DNA from: Agelaius tricolor
Taxonomy: Eukaryota; Chordata; Aves; Passeriformes; Icteridae
Direction: 5' to 3'
DNA: 64,000 bases
Assembly: GCA_023055355.1 (NCBI GenBank)
Contig: JALJCS010000054.1
Span: forward strand, 1,116,001 to 1,180,000
This document shows, one piece after another, positions 32,984 to 43,860 of the stretch (positions within the stretch are counted from its first letter, which is position 1; each line of letters starts with the position of its first letter). Below the pieces are notes generated by a model, which did not search any database, was not told where the DNA came from, and was given only the letters and a program-made list of their open reading frames with translations. Both the position numbers and the translations under genes were made by a program.

Positions 32984-33557
32984 TTTTTCTGAACCAGGAT
33001 CCCGGGAAGTTTCCTAAAAAAATCCCATCCATCATCTCTGTCTGTTCCCTTTCCTCCTCCCGGCTTCCAAGCCTTCCCAAAATGAGACAAACAAACCCAG
33101 GGATGCTCAGAACCATGGAATAAAGCAGCTGGTGTTTATCTGGAAATCAGGGAAAAATTCCAAGGCCTAAGGAAAGGTTTTGGCTCTCAGGGATAAACAG
33201 TTTTCCCCTTTTGTTCTGGAATTGTTTTCACCCATTTCAAGGCCGGGCGTGAACATCGCACCTCATCCGAGGACAAAGGAGCAAAATGCCGGGGAAAAAG
33301 CAGGAATTGGGGAAAAAAAATAAAAAAAAGGGATGTTTTTTCCCAGGGAATTTCTCCAGCAGAGCAGGGCTGTGCTTGGCACGGAGCTGGGCAGAGCTGG
33401 CATTCCCAGGACCTCCAGACTGGTCTCCAGGGAATCCTAAATTGTGCGCACAGCTGGGATTGACTCCCTCCGGGAATGCTCTGGCAGCCAAGGATCTTCA
33501 GGGTCCGGTGATTCCAAACTCCACAGACACAGAGGAGCCCATGGATCAGGGATGGTG
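32984..33557. other. Noncoding sequence
   Basis: No gene recognised; 33290-33345 is A-rich (GGGGAAAAAAAATAAAAAAA). Confidence 0.45.
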
Positions 33558-33854
33558 TCTGGAGAGCTGGAGAGGGGCTGGGGACAAGGCCTGCAGGGAC
33601 AGGAGCCAGGGAATGGCTCCCACTGGGAAAGGGGAGATTGGGCTGGGATCTTGGCAAGGAATTCCTGCCTGGGCTGGAATTCCCAGATTTGCTGGGGCTG
33701 CCCCTGGATCCCTGGCAGTGCCCCAGGCCAGGCTGGGATGGATTTGGATCCACCTGGGGCAGTGGGAGGTGTCCCTGCCCATGGATGATGGGGTGGGAAT
33801 GGGATCATCTTTCACTCCCTCCCAACCCAACCCGTTCCGTAATTCCGTGATCCC
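33558..33854 (+). mobile_element. CR1 3' fragment
   Basis: Truncated at GAGAGCTGGAGAGGGGCTGG. Core intact, but the tail is rearranged: GGCTGGGATGGATTTGG is inserted, and the terminal repeats are CCGTTCCGTAATTCCGTG, an example of tail divergence beside an unchanged core. Confidence 0.85.
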
Positions 33855-34615
33855 ATTTCCACCAGGTCTGTCCTGCTCCCTCTCACAATTCCATATGGGA
33901 CACAGGGAATTATTCTGCTGCCAAGGGAGTGAAATTCCAGTTATTTCTGGGACAGCTTTGACACGGGCACAATTTCCCGCCTGCATTCCCTCCTCAGGGC
34001 CTCATCATCCTCAACCCCACTGTAAAATTCACCTTTATCCCTAAAATTCCACAATTTTCCCAGCAAAAAGTGGCCAGAGCTGCAGCTGAACTCTTCAAAA
34101 AGCCCCAAAATTTGTCCCTGTTTTTCTTGTGGGGAACAAAGGACTCTGGATTTTGGATCCCTGAGCAGCTCCGGACGTTTTGTTCCACTCCAAGGTGCTT
34201 TGTTTTGCTTTCGGCTCCTTTAATCCTCCCAAGGAATTGTTTAAATTCCAGGAATCATTTTGACACCAAGAATTCCTGAGGGCCTCAGTCTTGTACTTTT
34301 AATTTTTTTTTTTTTTTTCCCAAAAAGGCCTCAGTGCTCTTTGTTTTCATCACAGAGGAAACAATTCCCTGAATTTTTGTATCATTTAATCCTGGGGGGA
34401 AAATAAAAGAAAAAGGTCCTGATCTGTCCCTGGAAAAATTAACACCAGATGTGGCTGAATCCCAAAGAGTGCTCCCATTGGATTGCCCTTAGGAAAGCAC
34501 CTTCTTTCCTGGAATTCTTCCATCTCTGAGTGCACGACATCCTCACTGTCCCAGAAACTCAGGAATGGCTTTTAAAGGGAGGAAAAATGGGATGCAAAGT
34601 CTTGGAGGTAAAGGC
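33855..34615. other. Noncoding sequence
   Basis: No gene recognised. A T-run of about 17 lies near 34303. The region 34020-34400 is A/T-richer than average. Confidence 0.45.
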
Positions 34616-34890
34616 ATGGAAACATGGAATGGTTTGGGTGGGAAGGGACCCTAAAGCACGTCCTATTCCCACCCCATCCATGGCAGGGACACCTCCCACT
34701 GTCCCAGGTGGATCCAGCCTGGCCTTGGGCACTGCCAGGGATCCAGGGGCAGCCCCAGCAAATCTGGGAATTCCAGCCCAGCCAGGAATTCCTTGCCAAG
34801 ATCCCAGCCCAATCTCCCCTTTCCCAGTGGGAGCCATTCCCTGGCTCCTGTCCCTGCAGGCCTTGTCCCAGATTCCAGCTCTCCTGGAAT
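34616..34890 (-). mobile_element. CR1 3' fragment
   Basis: Reversed tail (GGAAACATGGAATGGTTTGG), core with one difference (CCCAGCCAGGAATTCC), ending at CTTGTCCCAGATTCCAGC. It lies next to an older CR1 in the same orientation. Confidence 0.85.
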
Positions 34891-34924
34891 AATCTCCCTT
34901 TATGTTTCCATCTCTCCTTGTTTG

Positions 34925-35435
34925 TCCAACACTCCCAAGGATGGACACTCCACCCCTGCCCTGGGCAGCTCCAATGTTCACTCGCCCTTTCCAGGAAGGA
35001 ATTTTCCTGATATCCAATCTAAAGTTCTGACCCAGCCAGAGGCCGTTCCCTCTGCTCCTGTCCCTGTTCCCTGGGATAAGATCCCAAATCCCCCCGGCTG
35101 TGCCCTCCTGGCAGGAGCTGTGCAGAGCCACAAGGGCCCCCTGAGCCTCCTTTGCTCCAGGCTGAGCCCCTGCCCAGCTCCCTCAGGGATTCTGCAGCCC
35201 CTGCCCAGCTCCCTCAGGGATTCTGCAGCCCCTGCCCAGCTCCCTCAGGGATTCTGCAGCCCCTGCCCAGCTCCCTCAGGGATTCTGCAGCCCCTGCCCG
35301 GCTCCCTCAGGGATTCTGCAGCCCCTGCCCGGCTCCCTCAGGGATTCTGCAGCCCCTGCCCGGCTCCCTCAGGGATTCTCCAGCCCTTCCCATCTCTGTT
35401 TCCTTCCCTGGATACACTCCAGCCCCTCTGTGTCC
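34925..35435 (-). mobile_element. Old CR1 fragment containing a 31-bp minisatellite
   Basis: Decayed reversed CR1 of another subfamily: CCAAGGATGGACACTCCACC, GAATTTTCCTGATATCCAAT, GAGGCCGTTCCCTCTGC, then CTGAGCCTCC and CTCCAGGCTGAGCCCC. The segment that in CR1 reads as a single CCCAGCTCCCTCAGG has expanded into a tandem array (35156-35390), after which CR1-like sequence resumes (GATACACTCCAGCCCC). Confidence 0.7.
35156..35390. repeat. 31-bp minisatellite born inside CR1
   Basis: About seven and a half copies of a 31-bp unit with CCCAGCTCCCTCAGGGATTC and TGCAGCCCCTGC; starts of CCTCAGGGAT at 35181, 35212 and 35243 give the period. Later units carry CCCGGCTCC in place of CCCAGCTCC. Since 31 is not a multiple of 3, each forward frame cycles through the same peptides and two long frames stay open; it is not a gene. 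Confidence 0.9.
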
Positions 35436-36621
35436 TTTCCCTGAAAAAAAAAAGTCCTGTTTCTGGTCCAAAATGTTGGACATGTTCAGATCAGAGAAAT
35501 TTCACTGAGATTTTAGCAGAGGATCCTTAGGACTCGCAGATCTCCCAGGAATATTTCCACCAGCCTTTTCTCCTTCTGGAATATTCCTGGAAGCTGAATA
35601 AAAGGGATGCATTTTATCCATGATGGCTTTTTCCCTCTGAATTTGTGTTCCAGGACATCCATTGCTCCAAAAACCAGGACACAGGAGGGGAAGCTCCAGA
35701 CTGCTCCGAAAACTGTCCCTGGACAAATCCTGATCCACCACCAAATTCAAACTTAATTTAACAGGGATGAAACCTTTCTCAGCTCCGGGAAGGGTGGGAC
35801 ATTTTGGGAATGCCGAGTATTCCTGAATTTACAGTTGCGTGTAGTCCTGGTTTGGGAGCCTATGGAGAGATGGAGCTCATCAGCATTTCCCGGCCTGAGA
35901 AACCTCGGGAAACCTTCGGAGCCATTCCCGAGCATCTGGGATGGGGAAAACCGAGGGGCTGGTTTGAACTTTCTGGCACAGAACAGGCAGAGAAGGGAAG
36001 AGCCCGGGAGTGGGATTGTCTCCGCGTCTGGAGAAGAAGGAGCTGGAAGCAATTCAGAGCCTCCGCCGAGCTCCAGAGGCCCTAAAATCCCGGCTGGAAT
36101 CCCAGCGCTCGTATCCCGCTCGTTTTCGGGAGGCTGTAATGGAAAACAGCAGCCAGGGATAAGTGGCCGTGGCCACGTTAGCTCCGGGCTGGGACAATCC
36201 CGAGGTTCTCGCGAGCTACTGCTCTGGCAAATCCCTGCTCCCAGGGGCACCGGAGCACGGCCGTTCCCCTGGAAGCGGGAGCAGAGCAGCTGGAATGTTC
36301 GCAGGGAGGTGGATGCGGGGATGGAGAGGGACTGAGAGATCCAAAGGGGAGGAACAAAACCTGACAGGGAGTGGGGTGGGAAGCCTGGAATGGTGGCGGG
36401 ATCCTCCAGGCGCTCCAGCAGCTCCAGAGCTCCAACCATTCCCACCTGAAATTCCTCCCTGCTGTTGCTCTTACGGAGCTGAGGATGGAGCAGGTCTCCA
36501 GAAGGACGTGGAGAAACGTGGAGAATCAGCCCAAAAATTGTGATTTTGCATGGATGAGCCCAGAAAAAATCTCCATGTACCTCCAGGAGTTGTGGCTGGG
36601 AAGTCAGTCCTGGAATGTCAG
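35436..36621. other. Noncoding sequence holding a CpG-rich patch
   Basis: No gene recognised. A minus-strand frame of 290 codons (35753-36625) has no domain and is matched by plus-strand frames of 166 and 126 codons, which is typical of GC-rich noncoding DNA. Confidence 0.4.
35880..36340. promoter_or_regulatory. CpG-island-like patch
   Basis: CpG is clearly more frequent than in adjacent sequence (CTCCGCGTCTGG, CAGCGCTCGTATCCCGCTCG, GAGGTTCTCGCGAGC). The palindrome TCTCGCGAGC near 36207 matches the TCTCGCGAGA motif of many vertebrate promoters except for its last base. No transcript is visible; it may be an unassigned promoter or an unmethylated GC-rich patch. Confidence 0.3.
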
Positions 36622-36790
36622 TCATGGAATCGTGGAATGTTAAGGATGGGATGGGATCTTAAAGATGTTCCCATTCCACCCCATCCATGGGCAGGGACTT
36701 CCACCTTCCACCGTCCCAGGTGGATCCAAGCCCCAGTGTCCAACCTGGCCTTGGACACTTCCATGGATCCAGGGGCATCCAGAGTCCCGA
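36622..36790 (-). mobile_element. CR1 3' fragment
   Basis: Reversed tail (TCATGGAATCGTGGAATGTT), then CCAACCTGGCCTTGGACACT, and it fades after AGGGGCATCC. Left member of an inverted-tail interval. Confidence 0.75.
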
Positions 36791-36924
36791 TCCTCACATT
36801 CCTCCCAAGCTCGGGTTTTATGGAATTGCTGGCTTGGCCACCAATTCCATGGAAACTCAGCCATGTGTGGCACAAACCTTGGGATGTAAGCACAGGATTC
36901 TGACCAAAAGGATGGAGCCTGGAA

Positions 36925-37025
36925 AAAGCTGGGATAGAGGGAGGCGTCCCTGCCCATGGCAGGAGGTGGAATTGGAAGATCTTTAAGGTCCCTCCCTTGC
37001 CACTCCAACCATTCCATGATTCCAT
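36925..37025 (+). mobile_element. CR1 3' tail only
   Basis: GATAGAGGGAGGCGTCCCTG through CTCCAACCATTCCATGATTC. Right member of the inverted-tail interval that began at 36622, about 405 bp overall. Confidence 0.7.
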
Positions 37026-37249
37026 TAAATCTGCATCCCGGCTTTGCCTGGGAGGGAATCTCCAGCCCGGGGAGAGGAATTTTCTGGGAGGTGCTCCCGA
37101 TCCAGCTGGATGAAAGGAACATTTCCAGAGGAAGCCTCAATCCATGAACTTTGCAGGGTTCTGGTGGCATTCCTGGGATAATCCTGGAAGCGCTTTGTGC
37201 AGGATGTTTGCTCTGGATTTGGAAAACTGGACTGGAATCAGAAGGATGT

Positions 37250-37513
37250 GATTCCATGGGTTTCCATGTGATTCCGTGTGTTTCCGCGTGTTTCCACGTG
37301 ATTCCACATGATTCCATGTGATTCCACGTGTTTCCAATTGAGTCCTTGTGTTTCCACATGATTCCATGTGATTCCATGTGTTACCACGTGATTCCACAGG
37401 TTTCCATGTGTTTCCATGTCGTTCCATGGGTTTCCACTTGATTCCACATGTTTCCATGAGATTCCATGTGATTCCATGTGATTCCATGTGATTCCACGTG
37501 ATTCCACGTGATT
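37250..37513. repeat. 10-bp minisatellite with CACGTG units
   Basis: About 26 units of ATTCCATGTG, ATTCCACGTG, TTTCCATGTG and ATTCCACATG, almost all exactly 10 bp. Several units (for example near 37286, 37326, 37390 and the last three) contain the palindrome CACGTG, an E-box. The unit resembles the CR1 tail word ATTCCATG plus TG, and a CR1 tail ends 225 bp upstream. Confidence 0.9.
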
Positions 37514-37639
37514 CCAGCTCTGCTGAATGGAATGTGGGGAAGTTTTCTCACCGTGCCTCAGTTTCCCCCAGGCAGAAGAGCCTCCCTTGGCAGTTGTTTT
37601 GTGCATTCCGAATTAAAGGAAAAATCTGGATTAAAATCT

Positions 37640-37965
37640 TCACGGACTTTAAATCCCTCCAGGAATGGGGTTGGGACAGCTGTGCCTGGGCTGGACAGCC
37701 CTTTCCATGAAGGAATGTTCCCTAATTTCCAGCCTAAACCTTCCCTGGCACAGCCTGAGGCCGTTCCCTCTCATCCTGTCCCTGTTCCCAGAGGTCTCAA
37801 CCCCCCATCAGCTGGGAATTCCAGAGAGGGAAAAGATCCCTGTGGATCCTCCTTTCCTCCGGGCTGAGCCCCTTTCCCAGCTCCCTCAGGAATTCTCCAG
37901 CCCCTTTCCCAGCTCCATTCCCTTCCCTGGAGATGCTCCAGCCCTTCCAGGTCTTTGTTGGGAGA
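37640..37965 (-). mobile_element. Old CR1 fragment
   Basis: Same subfamily as 34925-35435 but without the array: CCATGAAGGAATGTTCCCTA, TTTCCAGCCTAAACC, GAGGCCGTTCCCTCTC, CTCCGGGCTGAGCCCC, TCCCAGCTCCCTCAGG, then GATGCTCCAGCCCTTCC. It serves as the unexpanded reference for the 31-bp array. Confidence 0.7.
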
Positions 37966-38011
37966 GGTTCAAACTGTTCCTGGGATTTGGAATGTGGCCT
38001 CATTGTCACGG

Positions 38012-38426
38012 GATAGGGGTGGGATTGGCATGGATGGGATAGGATGGGGATGGATGGGATGGGATGGGGATGGGATGGGGATGGATGGGATTGGGATGGA
38101 TGGGATTGGGATGGGTGGGACAGGATGGGGATGGATGGGACAGGATTGGGATGGACGGGACAGGATTGGGATGGTCGGGACAGGATTGGGATGGACGGGA
38201 TGGGATAGGGATGGATGGGACCGGATAGGGATGGATGGGACCGGATAGGGATGGATGGAGCAGGATGGGGATGGATGGGACGGGATAGGGATGGATGGAG
38301 CAGGATGGGGATGGATGGGACAGGACTGGGATGGATGGGATGGGATAGGGATGGATGGGATGGGATAAGATAGGGATGGATGGGACGGGATCAGGACAGA
38401 TGGGATGGGATAGGATAGGGATGGAG
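38012..38426. repeat. 20-bp minisatellite, GGGATGGATGGGACAGGATT type
   Basis: About 20 units. Typical unit GGGATGGATGGGACCGGATA. The first units are GGATGGGGATG-like and irregular; the middle ones are regular. The top strand is G-rich with runs of three, so local G-quadruplexes are possible. Reverse frames give Ser/Pro/Ile-rich open frames and are not genes. Confidence 0.9.
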
Positions 38427-39739
38427 GGACAGCAGCACTTTGTGTCTGCCGTGAATTCTCTGCAGACAATCCCACACCCTGGAGCTTTCCCACCTGAATT
38501 TTGCTCCCAAGAGCAGCTCCAGAAGTTCTCCGGATGCACCAGGAAGAGCCTGTGGATGCACCAGCCCAGGACCTTCCTGTGGAGCACTCAGGTGGGAGCC
38601 TCACCTCAGTGAATTCCTGGAGGACATTCCCGCTGGAGTTCCCTCCAAGGGAACCTCCACTGAGATTCCAAGGGAAAACCACAAATCCATGGAAGGATTT
38701 GGGTTGTAAAGGGCCCTCACCCAATTCCAACACTCCCACCTCCCCAGGCTGCTCCTTCGGTGGATCCGTGCACCTTTCATCCCTTCACCTTCCCATTCCC
38801 ATCCCCTCTTTGGAAACGGATCCGACACGGCTCCAGCATTCCCGGACCCTCTCCAGCCTCCGCATCCCTGGCTCTTCCCAGCGGGAAGGATCAGCGGTGG
38901 CCAAGCCAGCCCCGAGCATGATCCATGAGGCCCCGAGGAGCTGCTGACAGGGGAAATCCAGGCCGGGCCGAGATCTGAGGGAGCCGCGGGCACTGCTGGA
39001 TCCTGGCACGGGGACAATTCCCTGGATTTGTCCTGGATCCTTCTCCTGGGGAGTTTTGCTCCCCCAGGGGAATTTATGGCTCAGCCAGAGGCGGGAATCC
39101 CGTGCCAGGATTTTAACGAGGCCTTCCTATAAATATTTCTCTTTTAGCTCAGGATAAAGGCAGGGTCTGCTCTGATGGAAGGGAGGGAAAAGCCGGGAAA
39201 ATCCATTTGTTTTCCCATTTAAGCAAAACCACACATCCCTGTAATTATAAGCAGCATCCCCTGGCAAACGTGTCCCTGTTTTTTTGCTGGAATTATTTAT
39301 GTCCTGCGAGTGGGAATTACACAGAGCCTGGTGCACAGCCCCCAACTCCTGGGCCGTGAAATGGTTCCCATTTGTGGCTAAAAAAGGAAGGAAAACAACT
39401 GGAAAACAATTGGGTTTATGGTTTGTCCGAACATCTGTAGGATTATGCTGGAGCTGGTGGCTGGAAAAGGAATTCTTGCCTTTTTTTCCCCGAATATTTG
39501 GTTTAATTTAGGGGTGATTGCTGGGAATGGGGTTGTTGTTCTGTTTTGGGAGGTTTGAGGGTTGGGTTTTTTTCTGGAAAATCCAACTGGTGGCAGAGAT
39601 GGCTCTGGGAAAGCTCCAAAAAGAGGATAAGGATGGATATTGTGTGTAAAGTGTGCAAGGAATTCAGGGGGAAAAAAATCCATGGAAAAGCAGAGATATC
39701 AGCAGTGCTTTCCCACAGAATATGAGAACTGGTAACAGG
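38427..39739. other. Noncoding sequence, partly less biased
   Basis: No gene recognised. A weak reversed CR1-tail echo lies at about 38690-38760 (GAAGGATTTGGGTTGTAAAG). 39060-39400 is described separately. Confidence 0.45.
39060..39400. promoter_or_regulatory. Candidate conserved noncoding element
   Basis: This stretch lacks the GGAA/TTCC word bias of its surroundings and holds several factor-like motifs: CTATAAATAT (MEF2-like) at about 39128, AACCACA (RUNX-like) near 39227, and TAATTATAAG (homeodomain-like). That combination is what ancestral enhancer sequence looks like beside repeat-derived DNA, but conservation cannot be tested here. Confidence 0.2.
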
Positions 39740-40266
39740 AGCATCCCAGAATTCCTGGAAGTGCCCAAGGCCAGGTTGGACATTGGGGTTTGGATCCACC
39801 TGGGATAGTGGGAGGTGTCCCTGCCATGGAATGAGGTGGAATTTAAGGGATGGGATTTAAGGTCACTTCCAACTCAAACCATTCCTGGATTCTGGAGCCC
39901 CTCTGCTCTGGGAGAGCCGGGAATGTTCCCCTGGAGAAGGGAAAATTCCAGGGAATCCTCAGAGTGCCTGCAGGGGCTCCAGGAGAGCTGCAGAGGGGCT
40001 GGGGACAAGGCCTGCAGGGACAGGAGCCAGGGAATGGCTCCCACTGGGAAAGGGGAGATTGGGCTGGGATCTTGGCAAGGAATTCCTGGCTGGGCTGGAA
40101 TTCCCAGAGCAGCTGGGGCTGCCCCTGGATCCCTGGCAGTGCCCAAGGCCAGGCTGGACACTGGGGCTTGGATCCACCTGGGATACTGGGAATTGTCCCT
40201 GCCCATGGATGGGTTGGGAAGGGATGGGATTTCAGCTCCCTTCCCACCCAAACCATTCCATGATTC
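39740..40266 (+). mobile_element. CR1 3' fragment, dimeric form
   Basis: Complete dimer: first tail (GTGCCCAAGGCCAGGTTGG, GTGGGAGGTGTCCCTGCC), junction at about 39895 (CATTCCTGGATTCTGGAGCC), second body with the GAGCAGCTGGGG variant of the core, and a full second tail ending ACCATTCCATGATTC. It is the clearest plus-strand example of the arrangement. Confidence 0.9.
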
Positions 40267-42315
40267 TCCAAAGTCCTTTCCAACACCCCAGTGTGGCTGC
40301 AGCAGCAGCAGCCCTTACTGGTGGCTCTGATAATTAACCTGTTAATTATTTAAACATCGTAATTAAATTATTATTTTTCTTGCCAAATTCCAATTTCTCC
40401 GTATCCATATTTTTTCCCAGACCGTATTGGCTTTGGGTGAGTTTTCCACACCAAAAATATTTTAAAAATAAAATCAATATTTTTCCTTTTCCATGAAAAG
40501 ATAAATTTCATTCTCTACTCCCAAGTGTGATTTTCTTGGAATATATCACATTGTAACTGGGATAAACTGGAATTTTGGGATAATCTCTAATAATTAAAAT
40601 GAGATTCCATAGAATCCAATTCATTTTCCCAACAGGTTTGTGATTCCAAATTGTTCTGGAGATTTTTCTTTCCTTTTGCTTCACCTCAAGCGGGAGAAAT
40701 GTTTCAATATCCTGATTTTTTTCAGGAACTGGGAAAATCACCTCTTCCACTGCCCCTTTTCCCAGCATACACACAGTGAGAAAAAAATGCGTTATCCAAA
40801 GATTCCTGGGAAAAATTCCCAGTTTTGTGCCTGCAGCTCCTTCTCCCCCCCATCAGCTTGCTGGAGCCAAAGGGAGCTGGAAAAGAGATGGAAAAGTCTT
40901 GGATGAGTTGTAGATTTTGACAGCTTGCTGGAAGTGCTGAATTTTGTGGGAATCGCAGGGAAAGGGCTCTGAATTCCAGCTGTTTATCCCTAATAAATCC
41001 ATGTATTGATCAGGGATAAATCCCGGGATCCGCACCTTTGGCAGCTGCACGCCATTGTAAGGAAATTCCCTTTCCTTCCCAGAAATCCACCCTGTGGATA
41101 ATTCCTGAGGGCAAGCTGTGGGAATTCCCGGTGGGAATCACTTTCCCTCTCCGTGCTTCACCTCCTTCACCTGAAACCCGGGATTTAATCCATGGAAAGT
41201 CTTTTCCAAGGGGTTTGGAGTGATAAGATTTGGGTTCCTTATCAAGGCCTGTGAGAAAGAGCAGAGGGCCGGAATTCCAGCCTGGAATAATCAGCGCCAA
41301 CCCCCGGCTGTGGGCATGGATAATGTGGGAAATGCACTCCCAGTGAAGTCACTTCCCACCTTTCCTTGGGAATCAGTGCCCAGGCTGGATGTGATGGAAA
41401 ACATTCCACACCCTCACTCCCATGGGATACAACGCCCCCCGGATCCCGAGGTTTTCTGGGAATATCAGTGTTCCCAAGGGCTGAGGGGAGGCGACCACTC
41501 AGCCCTGATTCCGGCTGCATCCAGCACGGAGAGTTGGCTCCTGGAAAACAGCTTTGGGCATGGTTGGAATTATTTTCCCAAGGAAAAGCTCCCTGGCTGG
41601 AGTGCTTTGATTCCTCTTTCCCCGGAATCCAGTCGAGCTCCCCTTTGGATGTGGGAATCTCTTCCATGAACATCAATCACCCCTCAAAGAAAGTCTGGGA
41701 ATGGTCAGAGCTCCCAGACGATCCAAAGGTGCTGCCTGCTCTTCCTTCTTCCAGGAAAAGAGCAGCGGGAACGTGAATCCAGCCGTGGGGGTGGAATTTG
41801 GGAAGGTGAGGCTGGAATTGGAGAGGTGCCCGAAGGAGATTTGGGATCACTTGGAATTTTGGTGCCCTGGAGTGAAGCAAAGGCAAGAAATCCTGGTGGA
41901 AATCCCTGGAATTGTTCAAATCCGGGTGCCACCAGCTGTGGATTGTCCAAATCCAAGCGGATCCAGGGCCAGACATCCCCGCCCCGATGGAGTCACCAGG
42001 TACAAAGGGATGTTTGGAAATCTGATCCCAAAAAAGCGACCTCACCCAGCTGGGAATTTCAGGTGGATTAAACCACCACAAGGAGCGGATGCTCTTCCTC
42101 ACAGCGAGGTTTGTGTGGGGCAGGCAGGGAAGGAATCCCAGAAAAACCAAAAGCCTGGCTTTGGAAAAATTCCCGGAGTTCCATTAAGGAATTCTGGCGC
42201 ACAGGGAGAGGGTGGCCCATGAATTGGAGATTCCAGTTTATCCTGGATGGATCCCATCAATTCCCCTCCAGACACAACTGCTCCAATCCCAGGTGGTGCA
42301 CAAGCAATGATCATG
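40267..42315. other. Noncoding sequence, about 2 kb
   Basis: Nothing named. 40330-40650 is AT-rich with TTAATTATTTAAAC and TAATTAAATTATTA words. 41250-42200 is GGAA/TTCC-rich with short overlapping frames and no domain. Confidence 0.45.
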
Positions 42316-42319
42316 GATA

Positions 42320-42320
42320 A

Positions 42321-42363
<43 letters not shown>

Positions 42364-42890
42364 TACTATTATCATTATGGATAACCATTGATAATGTATT
42401 AACATTATTATTATTATTATTATTATTATTAACAACAACAACCATGGATAACATTATTATTATTATTATTATTATTACTAATTATTACTATTATTGTGGA
42501 TAACATTATTATTACTGCTATTATTATTACTGTTATTATTATTATTATCACTATTACTAAATCACTCTAATATTAATTCTAATTCTAATAATATTAATAG
42601 TAATTTTAATAATAATAATAATAATTATTATTATTACTATTACTACTATTATAATTATGGATAACCATTGATAATGTATCGTTAATATTATCATTATTAT
42701 TATTATTATTATTAACAACAACAACCATGGATAACATTCTTATATTATTATTATTACTAATTATTGTTATTATCATGGATAACATTCTTATTACTGCTAT
42801 TATTATTACCGTTATTATTATCACTATTACTAAATCATTCTAATATTAATTCTAATTCCATTATTATTATTATTATTTATTTCTACCTGG
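42320..42890. repeat. ATT-rich array with a 280-bp tandem duplication
   Basis: (ATT)n runs alternate with GGATAAC blocks. The segment starting GGATAACCATTGATAATG at 42379 recurs at 42659, and both copies continue through AACAACAACAACCATGG, TACTGCTATTATTATTAC and ACTAAATCA. Period 280 bp, two copies, with point changes and different (ATT)n lengths. Confidence 0.9.
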
Positions 42891-43685
42891 AATAACTAAT
42901 AATAATATTAATATTCCCTTCCAGGATCGCTGGGAATATCCCATTCCACTGATGGATATTGGCGTCTGCTCCAGCAAATTTGTTGGGATTTGGCCTCTGC
43001 TCCTCTTAAAATCCCTGGAAAACATCGTGTCCAACCCCCCGTGTTTTCCTGGGATTTTCCAGGGCCCATTTCTGGTGATTTTTTTTTTTTTCCCCAATTT
43101 TTCTTAAGGAAAAAAGTGGGAAAGTATGGTGATATTTTCCATGGACTTGCCCTTCTTTGAAGCTGGGAGGGCTCTGGAGTTAGCTGGAATTTTGGGATGG
43201 CAAATTTTAACAGGAAAAATGAGAAATAACTGGAATTCTGAACAGAAGGAATCCTCACAATCCCAACTCAGCTTTTCCAGGGAATTGGGATTGTGGTCCT
43301 GCACCTTCATCCCAGTTCTCTGGGATAAATTCAGGGTTCTCCTTTGGAATGACCCAGGAAAACCCATCCTTGGAGAATTTGTTCCAAGTCTTTGACTCCA
43401 TGAGGAAATCTGGGATCCAGGCAGTGCTGGGAGCAACTTCCAGAAGAAAAAGAGATGGGGTTTGGCTGAAAATTCCAGAGGGATTCTGGTTTCAGCTCAG
43501 CAAGACTTGATTGGAATTCCTTCATTTCCAGTCCCAAAATCTCCCAGAGAGGAAAAGCTTCCACTCGCTTCCAACCCCTGGCGTTGTTCCCAGAATTCCA
43601 GGATTTTGATGATTCTGTATTCCATGGCTTCCACCTGCTCCTAAAGCCTGGAGAGTTTTGCTGTTTTCCTGCAAACCACAGCCTC
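42891..43685. other. Noncoding sequence
   Basis: No gene recognised. A T-run of about 14 lies near 43081. Confidence 0.45.
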
Positions 43686-43860
43686 TAATCCCATCCCATT
43701 CCTACACCATCCATGGGCAGGGACAATTCCCACTGTCCCAGCTGGATCCAACCTGGCCTTGGACATTCCCAGGAATCCAAGGGCAGCCACAGCTTCTCTG
43801 GGAATTCTATCGCAGTCCCTCCCAATGCTCACAGCCAGGGATTCCTTCCCAAGATCCCAT
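43686..43860 (-). mobile_element. CR1 3' fragment, diverged
   Basis: CCATGGGCAGGGACAATTCC, then CCAACCTGGCCTTGGACATT and GGGCAGCCACAGCTTCTCTG. The body differs from the invariant core (GCTTCTCTGG; CACAGCCAGGGATTCC), so this is an older or separate subfamily. Confidence 0.7.
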
